Below are positions 1 to 7,091 of a stretch of DNA of 36,702 nt, in pieces. Position numbers and translations under genes: made by a program. Numbering within the stretch: the first letter of the stretch is position 1; each line of letters begins with the position of its first letter. This stretch comes from Paenibacillus sp. HB172176. Its GTDB lineage: Bacteria; Bacillota; Bacilli; Paenibacillales; Paenibacillaceae. The stretch is from assembly GCF_011947265.1 (NCBI RefSeq), contig NZ_JAATHD010000039.1, forward strand, positions 1 to 36,702. Reading direction: 5' to 3'. The notes below the pieces were generated by a model. That model saw only the letters and a program-made list of their open reading frames with translations. It searched no databases and was not told the origin of the DNA.

Positions 1-93
1 GAGGGAAAACCTCACGTCCGGTTTGATGAAGGGGGAACTGGAAAGTAACTAGAGGGCTTGCGCCCTCCAACGAAATTCAGTTCTCTACTCTAC
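1..93 (+). ncRNA. Group II intron 3' end (part of domain V and domain VI)
   Basis: The window opens inside what looks like the 3' end of a group II intron. GAGGGAAAACCTCACGTCCG resembles the upper part and 3' strand of domain V (GAAA tetraloop, then the ACGT-CGGTT strand), but its 5' partner strand lies outside the window. A domain VI-like hairpin follows, with GAACTG near 34 pairing with CAGTTC near 78, and the intron-like end CTCTACTCTAC. The downstream flank, starting TTGCACATTATAG, matches the sequence found directly after the tRNA-Leu terminator near 4020, which places the intron 3' boundary at about 93. The reverse transcriptase, if present, lies before the window. The family call rests on motif recognition, not alignment. 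Confidence 0.65.
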
Positions 94-440
94 TTGCACA
101 TTATAGAATGGATAAGCAACTGTAACGGACATTTTCGCCTCTTAGCGGGTTAATCCCGTTGTTTTTTCGCTCGTTTGATCGACTAAGAGGACAAAATGAG
201 GCTGTCGATTCATTGTGGACCGGGCTGGAATACCGATTATCAGCTCTGCATCCTCGGATCACGCTCCGATTGGCGCTCTAGCGCTGATTATCCGCTCTGG
301 AGCTTCAAAAGCGGAACCGGCTGAGGTGTTATACAGGTTGGTGATCCACAGTTAATCGACAGCCTTCAAAAAGCCCGTTAGAGCAGATTACTGCTATCAA
401 AGGACAACCTCAGGCGTTTTTCTTATTTATTGAACATTTA
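94..440. repeat. Palindromic intergenic repeat, copy A (split by MITE)
   Basis: This stretch matches 4021-4276 over most of its length. Shared blocks include the CATTATAG start, TAACGGAC.TTTTCGCCTCT, AGCGGGTT.ATCCCGTTG, TTTTTTCGCTCG, CTAAGAGGACAAAA, CCGTTAGAGCAG and CAGGCG/GAGGCG followed by TTTTTCT. The left block (TAACGGAC.TTTTCGCCTC) and the right block (GAGGACAAAA.G.CCGTTA) are imperfect inverted repeats, so the transcript could fold into a long hairpin. The copy is interrupted at 197-368 by a separate small element. No coding potential is seen. Its function is unknown; a terminator-like or REP/BIME-like dispersed repeat is the simplest reading. Confidence 0.7.
197..368. mobile_element. 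172-bp MITE-like element with TIRs and a 4-bp target duplication
   Basis: The left end starts TGAGGCTGTCGATT and the right end, reverse complemented, starts TGAAGGCTGTCGATT. The similarity continues to about 23 bp through TGTGGA, with one gap and two mismatches. The element is flanked on both sides by AAAA (193-196 and 369-372), consistent with a 4-bp target duplication. The related repeat copy near 4215 runs GAGGACAAAAAGTCCGTTAG without interruption and serves as the empty site. The 172-bp interior has no open reading frame of note. The element is therefore non-autonomous, and its mobilising transposase family is not evident from this window. Confidence 0.8.
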
Positions 441-465
441 AGTCTACTCTGAATGAAGCTGCAGT

Positions 466-810
466 CTATACGCAAGTGAAGGATTCGATCGATCTCAGAT
501 CAAAGCCGGCGTACATCCAGAAGGCTCCGTTCCAGCGGAAGCCTGCGATGGAGGTTGGACCGACGAAGACTGGAAAAAACCAGAACTGGCTGCGATTATG
601 CATCCAAATATACGTAAAGCGGAAAAGGCAGCGGCGAATGCCTCCCGGGTCAACGGCTAAAGCGGCGGCAGAGGCTTGTTGCGGTACAAAAGAGGGCGGT
701 GGCGAACTGGGCGCCATCTGCTGATGGCCGGGAGGTCCCTGCGGCGGTCCCATTCCTTGACCGGGCGGTCCAAATTGCCCTGGAGGCCCGAAGGGCGGTA
801 GAAAGGACAT
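466..810 (-). CDS. Pro/Gly-rich small conserved protein
   Basis: This is a 114-residue protein of two parts. The first 50 or so residues are low complexity, with collagen-like FGPPGQ and GPPQGPPG stretches. The C-terminal half (about 56-114) is aromatic-rich, with GIRRCLFRFTYIWM, a WFFPVFVG segment and an IESF.C.. ending. That C-terminal pattern is one I associate with small conserved proteins of Bacillus and Paenibacillus of unknown function, possibly spore- or surface-related; this is memory-based. A good ribosome binding site (AGGAGTG) sits 8-9 nt before the ATG, which supports the strand and start. It converges with nothing on its 3' side except the repeat at 94-440. No signal peptide is seen. 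Confidence 0.7.
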   Translation of the reverse strand: MSFLPPFGPPGQFGPPGQGMGPPQGPPGHQQMAPSSPPPSFVPQQASAAALAVDPGGIRRCLFRFTYIWMHNRSQFWFFPVFVGPTSIAGFRWNGAFWMYAGFDLRSIESFTCV

Positions 811-918
811 GGAAGATTCACTCCTGTTTGTAGGATCAGTTATTTGTTCTATACACTATGCGTTCGCATAGATAGAGGTGACCAATCATCACATCCCGTC
901 GAATGCGTTGTCTCAAGA

Positions 919-962
919 AAATCCCCCATGAAATCAATTCATGATTTCATGGGGGATTTGTT
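919..962. terminator. Strong bidirectional terminator hairpin
   Basis: A perfect 18-bp stem (919-936 with 942-959) has a 5-nt loop. It runs from AAATCCCCCATG on the left to CATGGGGGATTT on the right and is followed by TGTTTT. It lies just downstream of the promoter side of the 466-810 gene and before the 3' end of the phosphatase gene, and most likely ends the minus-strand phosphatase transcript. Confidence 0.85.
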
Positions 963-1007
963 TTCGCATTATTTAAATGGGGAACAGCGTTCTCCTGTCG
1001 TTAGCTT

Positions 1008-1712
1008 TTAGGCTATAACTTGCTCCATGCGTTCCAATATGGCGCGGGTTTGCGCTTCGTTGGCTAGCTGCTTCGCCATCTGAACGCCAGCGGATAGGTT
1101 GGGCTTGCGTTTCACATTATGGGCATCGGTCGCGAGGGTATGCACAAGGTTTTGCTGGAGCAGCCATTTGGAGAAATCCGCCGCTTCCTTGCCATTCGTG
1201 CCGATTAGACTATCGGCGGTAACTTGGGTCCATGCGCCTTGATGAATTAACTCCATTAATAGTTGAGGCTGTTCACGGAAGAAGTAATGTCGCTCCGGAT
1301 GCGGAATAATGGGTCTTGTTTGCTGGTGAAGGAAGAAGTCGACGATCTCTGGAGTGTCCTCATTGTAGTGGTTCCAGCATTGCTCCAGCAGAACAAAGCC
1401 TTTGGCAGCATTCAAATATAGAAAATGATCTTGCTGAGCGTGAGTATAAATAAATGCGGCAGAGTTCACGCGAACCTCATTGCCCGGAAGTACGGTCAGA
1501 GGAATGTCCTCTGCATGAAGCGCCCGCTGCAAGGTCTCGATTTTTTGCAACAGATTGGTTTTCGAGGTTGTTCCGTTCTCGAAGAAATGGGGAGTCGCAA
1601 TCATATGAGTGACACCGTCAGAACTGGCCATTCGCGCCATTGCAATCGATTCTTCCAAATCCTTTGCCCCGTCATCCACTCCGAACAGGATGTGACTATG
1701 AATATCAATCAT
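1008..1712 (-). CDS. CpsB/CapC/YwqE-family tyrosine-protein phosphatase
   Basis: The 234-residue protein is a PHP-domain, metal-dependent phosphotyrosine phosphatase of the type that reverses bacterial tyrosine-kinase signalling in capsule and exopolysaccharide synthesis. The motifs appear in order: MIDIHSHIL at 1-9, DDGAKD, ATPHF near 40, GNEVR near 77, PHPERH near 138 and TDAHN near 196, supplying the His/Asp metal ligands of the PHP fold. Length is close to that of B. subtilis YwqE. The start at MIDIHSH is the family's usual start and is preceded very closely by AAAGGAGG. No kinase or polysaccharide gene is adjacent here, so it appears to be an orphan phosphatase. The substrate cannot be named from sequence. 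Confidence 0.9.
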   Translation of the reverse strand: MIDIHSHILFGVDDGAKDLEESIAMARMASSDGVTHMIATPHFFENGTTSKTNLLQKIETLQRALHAEDIPLTVLPGNEVRVNSAAFIYTHAQQDHFLYLNAAKGFVLLEQCWNHYNEDTPEIVDFFLHQQTRPIIPHPERHYFFREQPQLLMELIHQGAWTQVTADSLIGTNGKEAADFSKWLLQQNLVHTLATDAHNVKRKPNLSAGVQMAKQLANEAQTRAILERMEQVIA

Positions 1713-2225
1713 CGCCTCCTTTGTATGGGAATTATATCGGAAAATGGTTCATTTGGCGACCCCTAATCGGGCTACATGTCTAAATGCCTATGGGAAATCC
1801 GTCTTTTGTTAAAAAAATGAGAAATATGTGTTTGAGAAGAGACAATCGGTGTCTACCTATAGGTATAGCCTTTGTTATGCGGATGGCATGGGCAATTGCG
1901 TAACCCCCTGACGCGCATTTGCCTGTTTTCAGTCTTCATAACGATTCCAGAAAAATATGCTGAAAGGTCTGCAAGATTAACCATTGCCTAGTGCATTGGT
2001 AGCAGAAGCATTCATGAACGCAGCTTTATCGAGGTCGCTGATCAACATTCTGCTTGAGCTTTGCTGCGGCGAAGAGTATGATGGTTTGCAGCGGCTTTCA
2101 CACTGTGGCGGTGAAAGACCCATGTGACTCGTCCTGAGCGTATGGAAGGCTTTCTCATGATCAAGCTCATTCGGAGAGCATCCCGATCTTTTTTTTGATG
2201 AAAATGATTAAAAAATGATGCCGGA
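1713..2225. other. Intergenic stretch without recognisable gene
   Basis: About 510 bp lie between the divergent phosphatase and sigma-factor genes. I see no convincing coding frame. Minor features are the 12-bp palindrome TACCTATAGGTA at 1854-1865 and a short hairpin, CTTTCAC with GTGAAAG, near 2096-2116. It may be a decayed gene, but I cannot support an origin. Confidence 0.4.
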
Positions 2226-2253
2226 TGTAATCTAAAACCCCGGATTATACGAA
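2226..2253 (+). promoter_or_regulatory. Possible ECF-type promoter of the sigma/anti-sigma pair
   Basis: TGTAAT at 2226-2231 and CGAA at 2250-2253, 18 bp apart, resemble the TGTAAC / CG(A/T)C pattern of Bacillus ECF promoters. They lie about 40 bp before the sigma-factor start, which would fit autoregulation. The match is partial and is offered as inference. Confidence 0.3.
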
Positions 2254-2292
2254 TGAGTAGATATAGGGGAAAATGCTTGAAGGGAGTTTCCT

Positions 2293-2886
2293 ATGAGTGA
2301 TCAGGAACGAGATCGGCAATTAATGTCTCAGATTGCGTTGAAGGATTCAAGCGCGCTTGAGCAATTGTATGATCAATACGAGATGCCCTTATACTCGTTC
2401 GTTATGCGAATGGTTAAGGATGCGATGCTCGCAGAAGAAATTATTCAGGAGCTGTTCCTGCGGATATGGAATCATGCGGAAAGATACGATGGAGAGAGCG
2501 GCAAATTCACAACGTGGATGTTCGCCATTGCCCGCAATATCGCGATTGATCAGCTTCGAAAGCGGAAGAGCCGCATGCCCGAGCCCTATGCGGATGAGTC
2601 GCAGCTAGCGGCAGTGGCGGACGAGAAGCAGGATATTGAGACCGAGGTTGAAATGAATTGGTACGGCAACGAAATGAAGAAGGCGATTCAGGAGCTGAAT
2701 GAGGACCAGCAGGACGTTGTCGAGATGATCTATTATCAAGGCTATACGCAGCAGGAAGTGTCTAGGCTGAGGGATATTCCGCTTGGAACGGTGAAGAGCC
2801 GTGTCAGGCTGGCTCTTAGACAGCTTAGGAAGAGGCTTGACGGTCTGCAGACAGGGGTGATGGTCTATGGGAAATCAAGAACATAG
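2293..2886 (+). CDS. ECF-type RNA polymerase sigma factor
   Basis: The 197-residue sigma-70 family protein has regions 2 and 4 only. Region 2 spans about residues 24-93 (LYDQYEMPLYSFVMRM, then FTTWMFAIARNIAIDQLRKR). Region 4 spans about 125-185 (helix-turn-helix in YTQQEVSRLRDIPLGTVKSRVRLAL). AGGGAG precedes the ATG by 6 nt. The 3' end overlaps the next gene, which encodes a zinc-finger membrane anti-sigma factor, so the two form a classical signalling pair. It most resembles the SigK/RskA-coupled ECF groups rather than SigW; the subgroup is an inference. The likely role is response to an envelope or redox signal. Confidence 0.92.
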   Translation: MSDQERDRQLMSQIALKDSSALEQLYDQYEMPLYSFVMRMVKDAMLAEEIIQELFLRIWNHAERYDGESGKFTTWMFAIARNIAIDQLRKRKSRMPEPYADESQLAAVADEKQDIETEVEMNWYGNEMKKAIQELNEDQQDVVEMIYYQGYTQQEVSRLRDIPLGTVKSRVRLALRQLRKRLDGLQTGVMVYGKSRT

Positions 2887-3739
2887 CGAGCTTTGCGAGC
2901 TGCCGGAGCTCTATGTGTTAGGAGGATTGACTACAGAGGAGCGGGAGGCGTTCGAAGCGCATTTGAAACTATGCCCGAATTGCAGGGAAGCCGTGTCCGA
3001 TCTTGGAACCGTGGCGGAAATGCTGCCTCATGCGGCCGACCGGTTGCAGCCGCCGCCGGGCATGAAGCGCAGAATTCTCTCGACCGTATTGGGAGAGGAA
3101 GCGTCGAGTGCGGTTGCGGGCGATGCGATGACGGTACAATTGCCGGAGCGTTTTCTTGGGAGAGAAGGCGGTGAAGCGGCAGGAGAAAGCGGGACGGTCA
3201 GGGAGGCTTCGAAACCCTCGAGAAGATCGGCATGGGAGCGGTGGTCGCTGGCAGGGATATCGGCGGCTGCGGTCGCGCTTGTCGTCTATTCGATGGTACT
3301 GACGGGTCAGAAGCAGGATTTGAAAAAACAAATCGCCGAGAATAGAGCGAGTGTGGAGCAGCTCGAGCAGCAATTAGCGGATGCGAACAGTCCGGATTTG
3401 TCCACGAAGCAGCTTGTATCGGCAGTGACGCTAAGTCCGGCAGCGAATGATATCGTCGCGAACGGTTTGGCGACGATCGTAATCGACGATAAGGGAACGC
3501 ATCTAATCGTTCAGGCGGAGAACCTGCCGCAGCTTCAGAACACGGAGGCCTATCAAGTATGGCTGCTTAAAGACGGCAAGCCTCGGAATGCGGGAACCTT
3601 CTTGACGACGGATGGCAATGGAGCGCTTTATTTCACATTCGAGAACAGCGACTTTGATACAATTGCGATTACGCAGGAGCCGGATGCGAACGGAACGCAG
3701 CCGCGAGGCGACATTGTATTGAGCGCGAAATTAGGCTGA
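2867..3739 (+). CDS. RskA-type membrane anti-sigma factor
   Basis: The 290-residue protein starts inside the sigma-factor gene (20-bp overlap) with AGGGGTGA upstream. The N-terminal zinc-binding anti-sigma motif is H-x3-C-x2-C at His32, Cys36 and Cys39 (HLKLCPNC). A single membrane segment lies at about 127-146 (ISAAAVALVVYSMVL), followed by a short coiled coil (about 150-172, EQLEQQ). An extracytoplasmic C-terminal domain has the anti-sigma-K (RskA) pattern, including YQVWLLKDGKPRNAGTF and a SAKLG-like end. It should hold the sigma factor at the membrane until the outer domain is processed or senses a signal. No export or oxidoreductase gene is adjacent to hint at the stimulus. Confidence 0.88.
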   Translation: MGNQEHSELCELPELYVLGGLTTEEREAFEAHLKLCPNCREAVSDLGTVAEMLPHAADRLQPPPGMKRRILSTVLGEEASSAVAGDAMTVQLPERFLGREGGEAAGESGTVREASKPSRRSAWERWSLAGISAAAVALVVYSMVLTGQKQDLKKQIAENRASVEQLEQQLADANSPDLSTKQLVSAVTLSPAANDIVANGLATIVIDDKGTHLIVQAENLPQLQNTEAYQVWLLKDGKPRNAGTFLTTDGNGALYFTFENSDFDTIAITQEPDANGTQPRGDIVLSAKLG

Positions 3740-3852
3740 TGCGCAGATGACGCGTTGGAGTGTTTGGGCTCTTGTTTTTGAAAAGGGCAGGAGTCCGCAT
3801 GGCTTACCACATAAGAATTTATAAGTTTTCGGGTCATCCCACAGAATTATGC

Positions 3853-3882
3853 TTGCATTAAATGAAATGAATATGTTATATT
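3853..3882 (+). promoter_or_regulatory. Promoter of tRNA-Leu
   Basis: TTGCAT (3853-3858) and TATATT (3877-3882) are separated by 18 bp and end 20 bp before the tRNA. This is a good sigma-A type promoter in a locally AT-rich stretch. Confidence 0.65.
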
Positions 3883-3902
3883 ATATGTCTGATGTAACTT
3901 GC

Positions 3903-3982
3903 GCGCGTATGGCGGAATTGGCAGACGCACTAGACTTAGGATCTAGCGGGAGACCGTGGGGGTTCAAGTCCCTCTACGCGCA
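3903..3982 (+). tRNA. tRNA-Leu (anticodon UAG)
   Basis: The acceptor stem GCGCGTA pairs with TACGCGC. The anticodon arm CTAGA-CTTAGGA-TCTAG gives anticodon TAG. A long class II variable arm (GCGGGAGACCGT) and the T arm GGGGGTTCAAGTCCC follow. CCA is not encoded. It stands alone, with its own promoter and terminator. Confidence 0.95.
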
Positions 3983-3995
3983 TATAGCTTTTGAA

Positions 3996-4022
3996 AAACC
4001 CTTCGATTGAAGGGTTTTTTTG
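3996..4022 (+). terminator. Terminator of tRNA-Leu
   Basis: The hairpin AACCCTTC-gatt-GAAGGGTT is followed by a run of T, 14 bp after the tRNA. Confidence 0.85.
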
Positions 4023-4276
4023 TGCATTATAGGATCTTGCAATTGTAACGGACCTTTTCGACCGTTAGAAGCGCTTTTTAGCTAGTTCGGATTTTTAACG
4101 GACCTTTTCGCCTCTAAGCGGGTTCATCCCGTTGTTTTTTCGCTCGTAGGGTTGGCTAAGAGGACAAAAAGTCCGTTAGAGCAAGCGAGTGTTGAAAAAC
4201 GGCGTCTAAGAGGACAAAAAGTCCGTTAGAGCAGGTCGCTGCTTTCAAAGGACGCCGTGAGGCGTTTTTCTCATTG
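4021..4276. repeat. Palindromic intergenic repeat, copy B
   Basis: This is the uninterrupted relative of 94-440. It is longer because units are duplicated. AACGGACCTTTTCG occurs near 4046 and again near 4098. The module CTAAGAGGACAAAAAGTCCG followed by TTAGAGCA occurs twice, near 4154 and 4205. The forward and reverse modules are imperfect inverted repeats, and ACGGCGTC near 4198 pairs with GACGCCGT near 4251. It fills the space between the tRNA-Leu terminator and the Fur box of the iron locus. I see no coding frame. Function is unknown. Confidence 0.7.
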
Positions 4277-4306
4277 CAATCCTGCTCCTCATGTTTTAGA
4301 ATAATG

Positions 4307-4321
4307 TGAGAATGATTATCA
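4307..4321. promoter_or_regulatory. Fur box upstream of the AraC-type iron regulator
   Basis: TGAGAATGATTATCA matches the Bacillus Fur 7-1-7 sequence TGATAATNATTATCA with one mismatch, 19 bp before the regulator's start codon. The regulator gene should be derepressed under iron limitation. Confidence 0.82.
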
Positions 4322-4339
4322 TTTATGCGGAGGGAATTC

Positions 4340-5968
4340 ATGCGTACCAACGCTCAGGCTGTTATGGAGCTCATGAGCTCAGCCTCCTTGCTGCTCGTCG
4401 ATGCCAAGCATGCCTCCAGCGAGCCTAAGGAGGGAATCTCAGACCGGGCGCAGCATACGCTGCTGCTGTTCCGTCAAGGAGAAGGGGAACTGGAAGCGGA
4501 CGGACGGCGATACGAGCTGAGAGGCAAGAAGATTCTGCTTCTCGCGCCCCATACGGTAGCGCGATTTCTTCTTCGGATGAAGGAGGAGCTCGATTATGTC
4601 GAGATAGGCTTCCACCTGCTTCGAGTCGGCGAGAGCGGCAAAGCGGAATTTGCCGAGCTCCCCTTGAACGAGGAGCTTATGGTCTCGCATTTCCACGTAC
4701 ATATGGCTCGGGCGTTCGAACTGGCGAGAATGTGCGAGGGAGACGGCTGGGGCAGGACGAAGGCGAATATTCGCTTTCAGGAGCTTATCGTCGATCTTCT
4801 GCAGGAGCTGCTGGACAATCCGGAAGCCGCGGGAAGCGCTTCGGGAGGCGCTTCCATACAAGGGACGATAGACTATATGCGGGAGCATTTCCGTGATTCA
4901 ATCAAGCGGGAATTGCTCTCGGAGATGGCCGGCATGAGCGCCGATTATTATACCAAAGCATTCAAGAAGAGAACCGGCAAGACGCCGACTGCTTATTTAA
5001 CCCATTTAAGAATTAACTATGCGAAGCAACTGCTGCTTGTCTCGAATGACTCGAACCGCATGATTGCTCAGAAGTCGGGCTTCGGAGACGAGTTCTACTT
5101 CAGCCGCAAATTCAAGTCGGCTACGGGCTATTCGCCGTCGGTGTATGCGGCCAAGGTGAAGAGCGCCGATAAGATCGTAACGCTGCAGCATAATCTGACC
5201 GGTCATCTGCTTGCGCTTGGCGTTGAGCCGCATGGGGCGCTGATCAATGGCTATTATCCGTTCGAAGCGGGAAGCACGGTGTCCGTCGGGGGCTTCAGAC
5301 CCGATCTGGACAGGCTTGCGGCGGTACGGCCGGATCTGATTCTGGCGAATGACATTCATGATGAAGAAACCTCCCGCAAAGCCAAAATTTTCGATCAAAT
5401 CGCGCCTACCGTCATTATTCCCTATCTCGATAATTGGAGAACGCAATTGCGAAACACGGCATCGGCTATCGGAGAGAGGGAGAAGGCCGAGGCTTGGCTC
5501 GACGGCTATGAGCGGAAAGCCGCCGCGCTGCGCGAACGGCTGCCCGATGCTATCCGGGAGGAGAGGACGCTGATTGTCGGCATCGGCTGCGGCAAGCTGT
5601 GCTTGTTCGGACAGCGCAACGTGGGAAGCGTGCTGCATGGCGATCTGGGTGTCCTTCCTGCGTCCGTAGCGACGGGAATTGCGCACTACCGGGAGATCGA
5701 ATACGAGGAGCTGCTGGAGCAGCATGCGGATCGAATTCTGATTGTCAGCTATCGCAACGATGGATCGCCTGAATCGAAGCGGCGAATCGAGGAGATGGAG
5801 GAGCGCTGGTCCGGCGACCCGAGATGGCTTGCCTTGAAGCCGGTTCGAGAGGGCAAGACGCATAGGCTGTTGGATCGGCAGCATTTGTATACGTTATACA
5901 CCTCCTACTCCCACTCGATTTTGCTCGATCGTTTATATGCGATTCTCATGTCGGAAACATCCAAATAG
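4340..5968 (+). CDS. AraC-family regulator fused to a siderophore-binding-protein domain (Btr-like)
   Basis: This is a 542-residue regulator with three parts. An N-terminal sensing region covers about 1-165. An AraC helix-turn-helix pair covers about 174-270 (LLSEMAGMSADYYTKAFKKR, then IAQKSGFGDEFYFSRKFKSA). A C-terminal domain of about 270 residues has the fold of a ferric-siderophore binding protein (LALGVEPHGALINGYYPFE, LAAVRPDLILAND). The architecture equals that of Btr of B. subtilis, which activates siderophore uptake when it binds the ferric or apo siderophore. I chose the second in-frame ATG because GGAGG lies 6 nt before it, while the ATG at 4325 has no such site. It sits behind a Fur box and directly ahead of the uptake operon it probably activates. 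Confidence 0.9.
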   Translation: MRTNAQAVMELMSSASLLLVDAKHASSEPKEGISDRAQHTLLLFRQGEGELEADGRRYELRGKKILLLAPHTVARFLLRMKEELDYVEIGFHLLRVGESGKAEFAELPLNEELMVSHFHVHMARAFELARMCEGDGWGRTKANIRFQELIVDLLQELLDNPEAAGSASGGASIQGTIDYMREHFRDSIKRELLSEMAGMSADYYTKAFKKRTGKTPTAYLTHLRINYAKQLLLVSNDSNRMIAQKSGFGDEFYFSRKFKSATGYSPSVYAAKVKSADKIVTLQHNLTGHLLALGVEPHGALINGYYPFEAGSTVSVGGFRPDLDRLAAVRPDLILANDIHDEETSRKAKIFDQIAPTVIIPYLDNWRTQLRNTASAIGEREKAEAWLDGYERKAAALRERLPDAIREERTLIVGIGCGKLCLFGQRNVGSVLHGDLGVLPASVATGIAHYREIEYEELLEQHADRILIVSYRNDGSPESKRRIEEMEERWSGDPRWLALKPVREGKTHRLLDRQHLYTLYTSYSHSILLDRLYAILMSETSK

Positions 5969-6017
5969 TCGACGGATTTGTTCATGTTCTTTTTCCTCCA
6001 AACACGTATACTTAACG

Positions 6018-6034
6018 TTGATAATGATTATCAA
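6018..6034. promoter_or_regulatory. Fur box of the siderophore uptake operon
   Basis: TTGATAATGATTATCAA contains an exact copy of the Fur consensus TGATAATnATTATCA. It lies 31 bp before the start of the binding-protein gene, in the only promoter-sized gap before the five-gene operon. Confidence 0.92.
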
Positions 6035-6065
6035 TTACATTATAGGGATGAAGGGGATTAACAAC

Positions 6066-7091
6066 ATGCGCAAGATGAAGACTCAGGGATTGGTATGGCT
6101 GCTTGCCGCGATGCTGGTGCTGGCGGCAGGCTGCGGACAAAGCAACGGGAACGCTAATGAAGGGATTAACGCGACCGCGGCAGGGAACGCCGCTGGAAGC
6201 GAAGAGAATAAAGGGGCGTCGAATTCGGCGGCCGGCGGAGAAGGCAATGAGACACGCGTCATTGAGCATGCCATGGGCAGCACAGAGCTGAAGGGGATCC
6301 CCCAGAAGGTTGTCACGTTGTATCAGGGCGCGAACGATACGGCTGTCGCATACGGCATCAAGCCGGTCGGAATCGTGGAATCCTGGTCCGAGAAGCCGAT
6401 CTACTCTTATCTGAGAGATGATCTGGAGGGCATTCCGATGCTGGGTGAGGAGCATCAACCGAATTTGGAAGCCTTAAGTCAATTGAAGCCGGATCTGATT
6501 GTCGGGACGAAGACGAGGCATGAGGCGATCTATGATCAGCTTAGCCAAATCGCCCCAACGGTCATGATCGATCAGGTTTATGATTGGAAGGCGACCGTGA
6601 AGCTGATGGGAGAGGCCCTTCATCAGGAGGAGAAGGCGGATCAACTCATGCAGGATTGGGATGACCGCGTGGCTGATTTCAAGACCAAGATGGGTGATCG
6701 ATTGCCGATTGAAGCGACCATTACGAATTTCCGGGCGGATCATGCGCGAATCTTCTATATGGGGTTTGGCGGCGGCATCTTGAAGGAGGCGGGCTTCGAT
6801 CGTCCCGAAGGGCATGACGCGGATATATGGGGCGTGACGCTGACCTCGAAGGAGAGCATTCCGGATATGAACGCCGATGTGATTTTCAACTTCAACACGG
6901 GGACCGATGAAGAAGCGGTTCAGCGATTCTATGAGGATTGGACGACTCATCCGCTATGGAAGTCGCTCGACGCGGTCAAGAACGGTCAGGTGTATGATGT
7001 GAATGAAGTGGCGTGGAATTCGGGCGGAGGCTATCTTGCCGCGAACAATATGCTAGACCAACTGTACGAATTCTTCAATCTCGCGCCATGA
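6066..7091 (+). CDS. Ferric-siderophore ABC transporter substrate-binding lipoprotein
   Basis: This is a 341-residue cluster A-II/FecB-type binding protein. The signal peptide MRKMKTQGLVWLLAAMLVL ends at lipobox LAAGC with Cys23, so it is a membrane-anchored lipoprotein. A low-complexity Asn/Ala/Gly linker (about 24-60) follows, then two lobes with YGIKPVGIVES, LEALSQLKPDLIVGTKTRHE and a C-terminal GGGYLAANNMLDQLY helix. It captures ferric citrate or a siderophore outside the cell. The start at MRKMK is chosen for AAGGGG about 10 nt upstream. The stop overlaps the first permease start (ATGA). The ligand cannot be decided from sequence; it resembles YfiY/YfmC-type proteins. Confidence 0.9.
   Translation: MRKMKTQGLVWLLAAMLVLAAGCGQSNGNANEGINATAAGNAAGSEENKGASNSAAGGEGNETRVIEHAMGSTELKGIPQKVVTLYQGANDTAVAYGIKPVGIVESWSEKPIYSYLRDDLEGIPMLGEEHQPNLEALSQLKPDLIVGTKTRHEAIYDQLSQIAPTVMIDQVYDWKATVKLMGEALHQEEKADQLMQDWDDRVADFKTKMGDRLPIEATITNFRADHARIFYMGFGGGILKEAGFDRPEGHDADIWGVTLTSKESIPDMNADVIFNFNTGTDEEAVQRFYEDWTTHPLWKSLDAVKNGQVYDVNEVAWNSGGGYLAANNMLDQLYEFFNLAP

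Noticed and set aside
4027..4276. The repeat as a CRISPR or a riboswitch.
   Set aside because: Modules are inverted rather than directly and evenly spaced, and a second copy lies in an unrelated context, so a dispersed repeat fits better.
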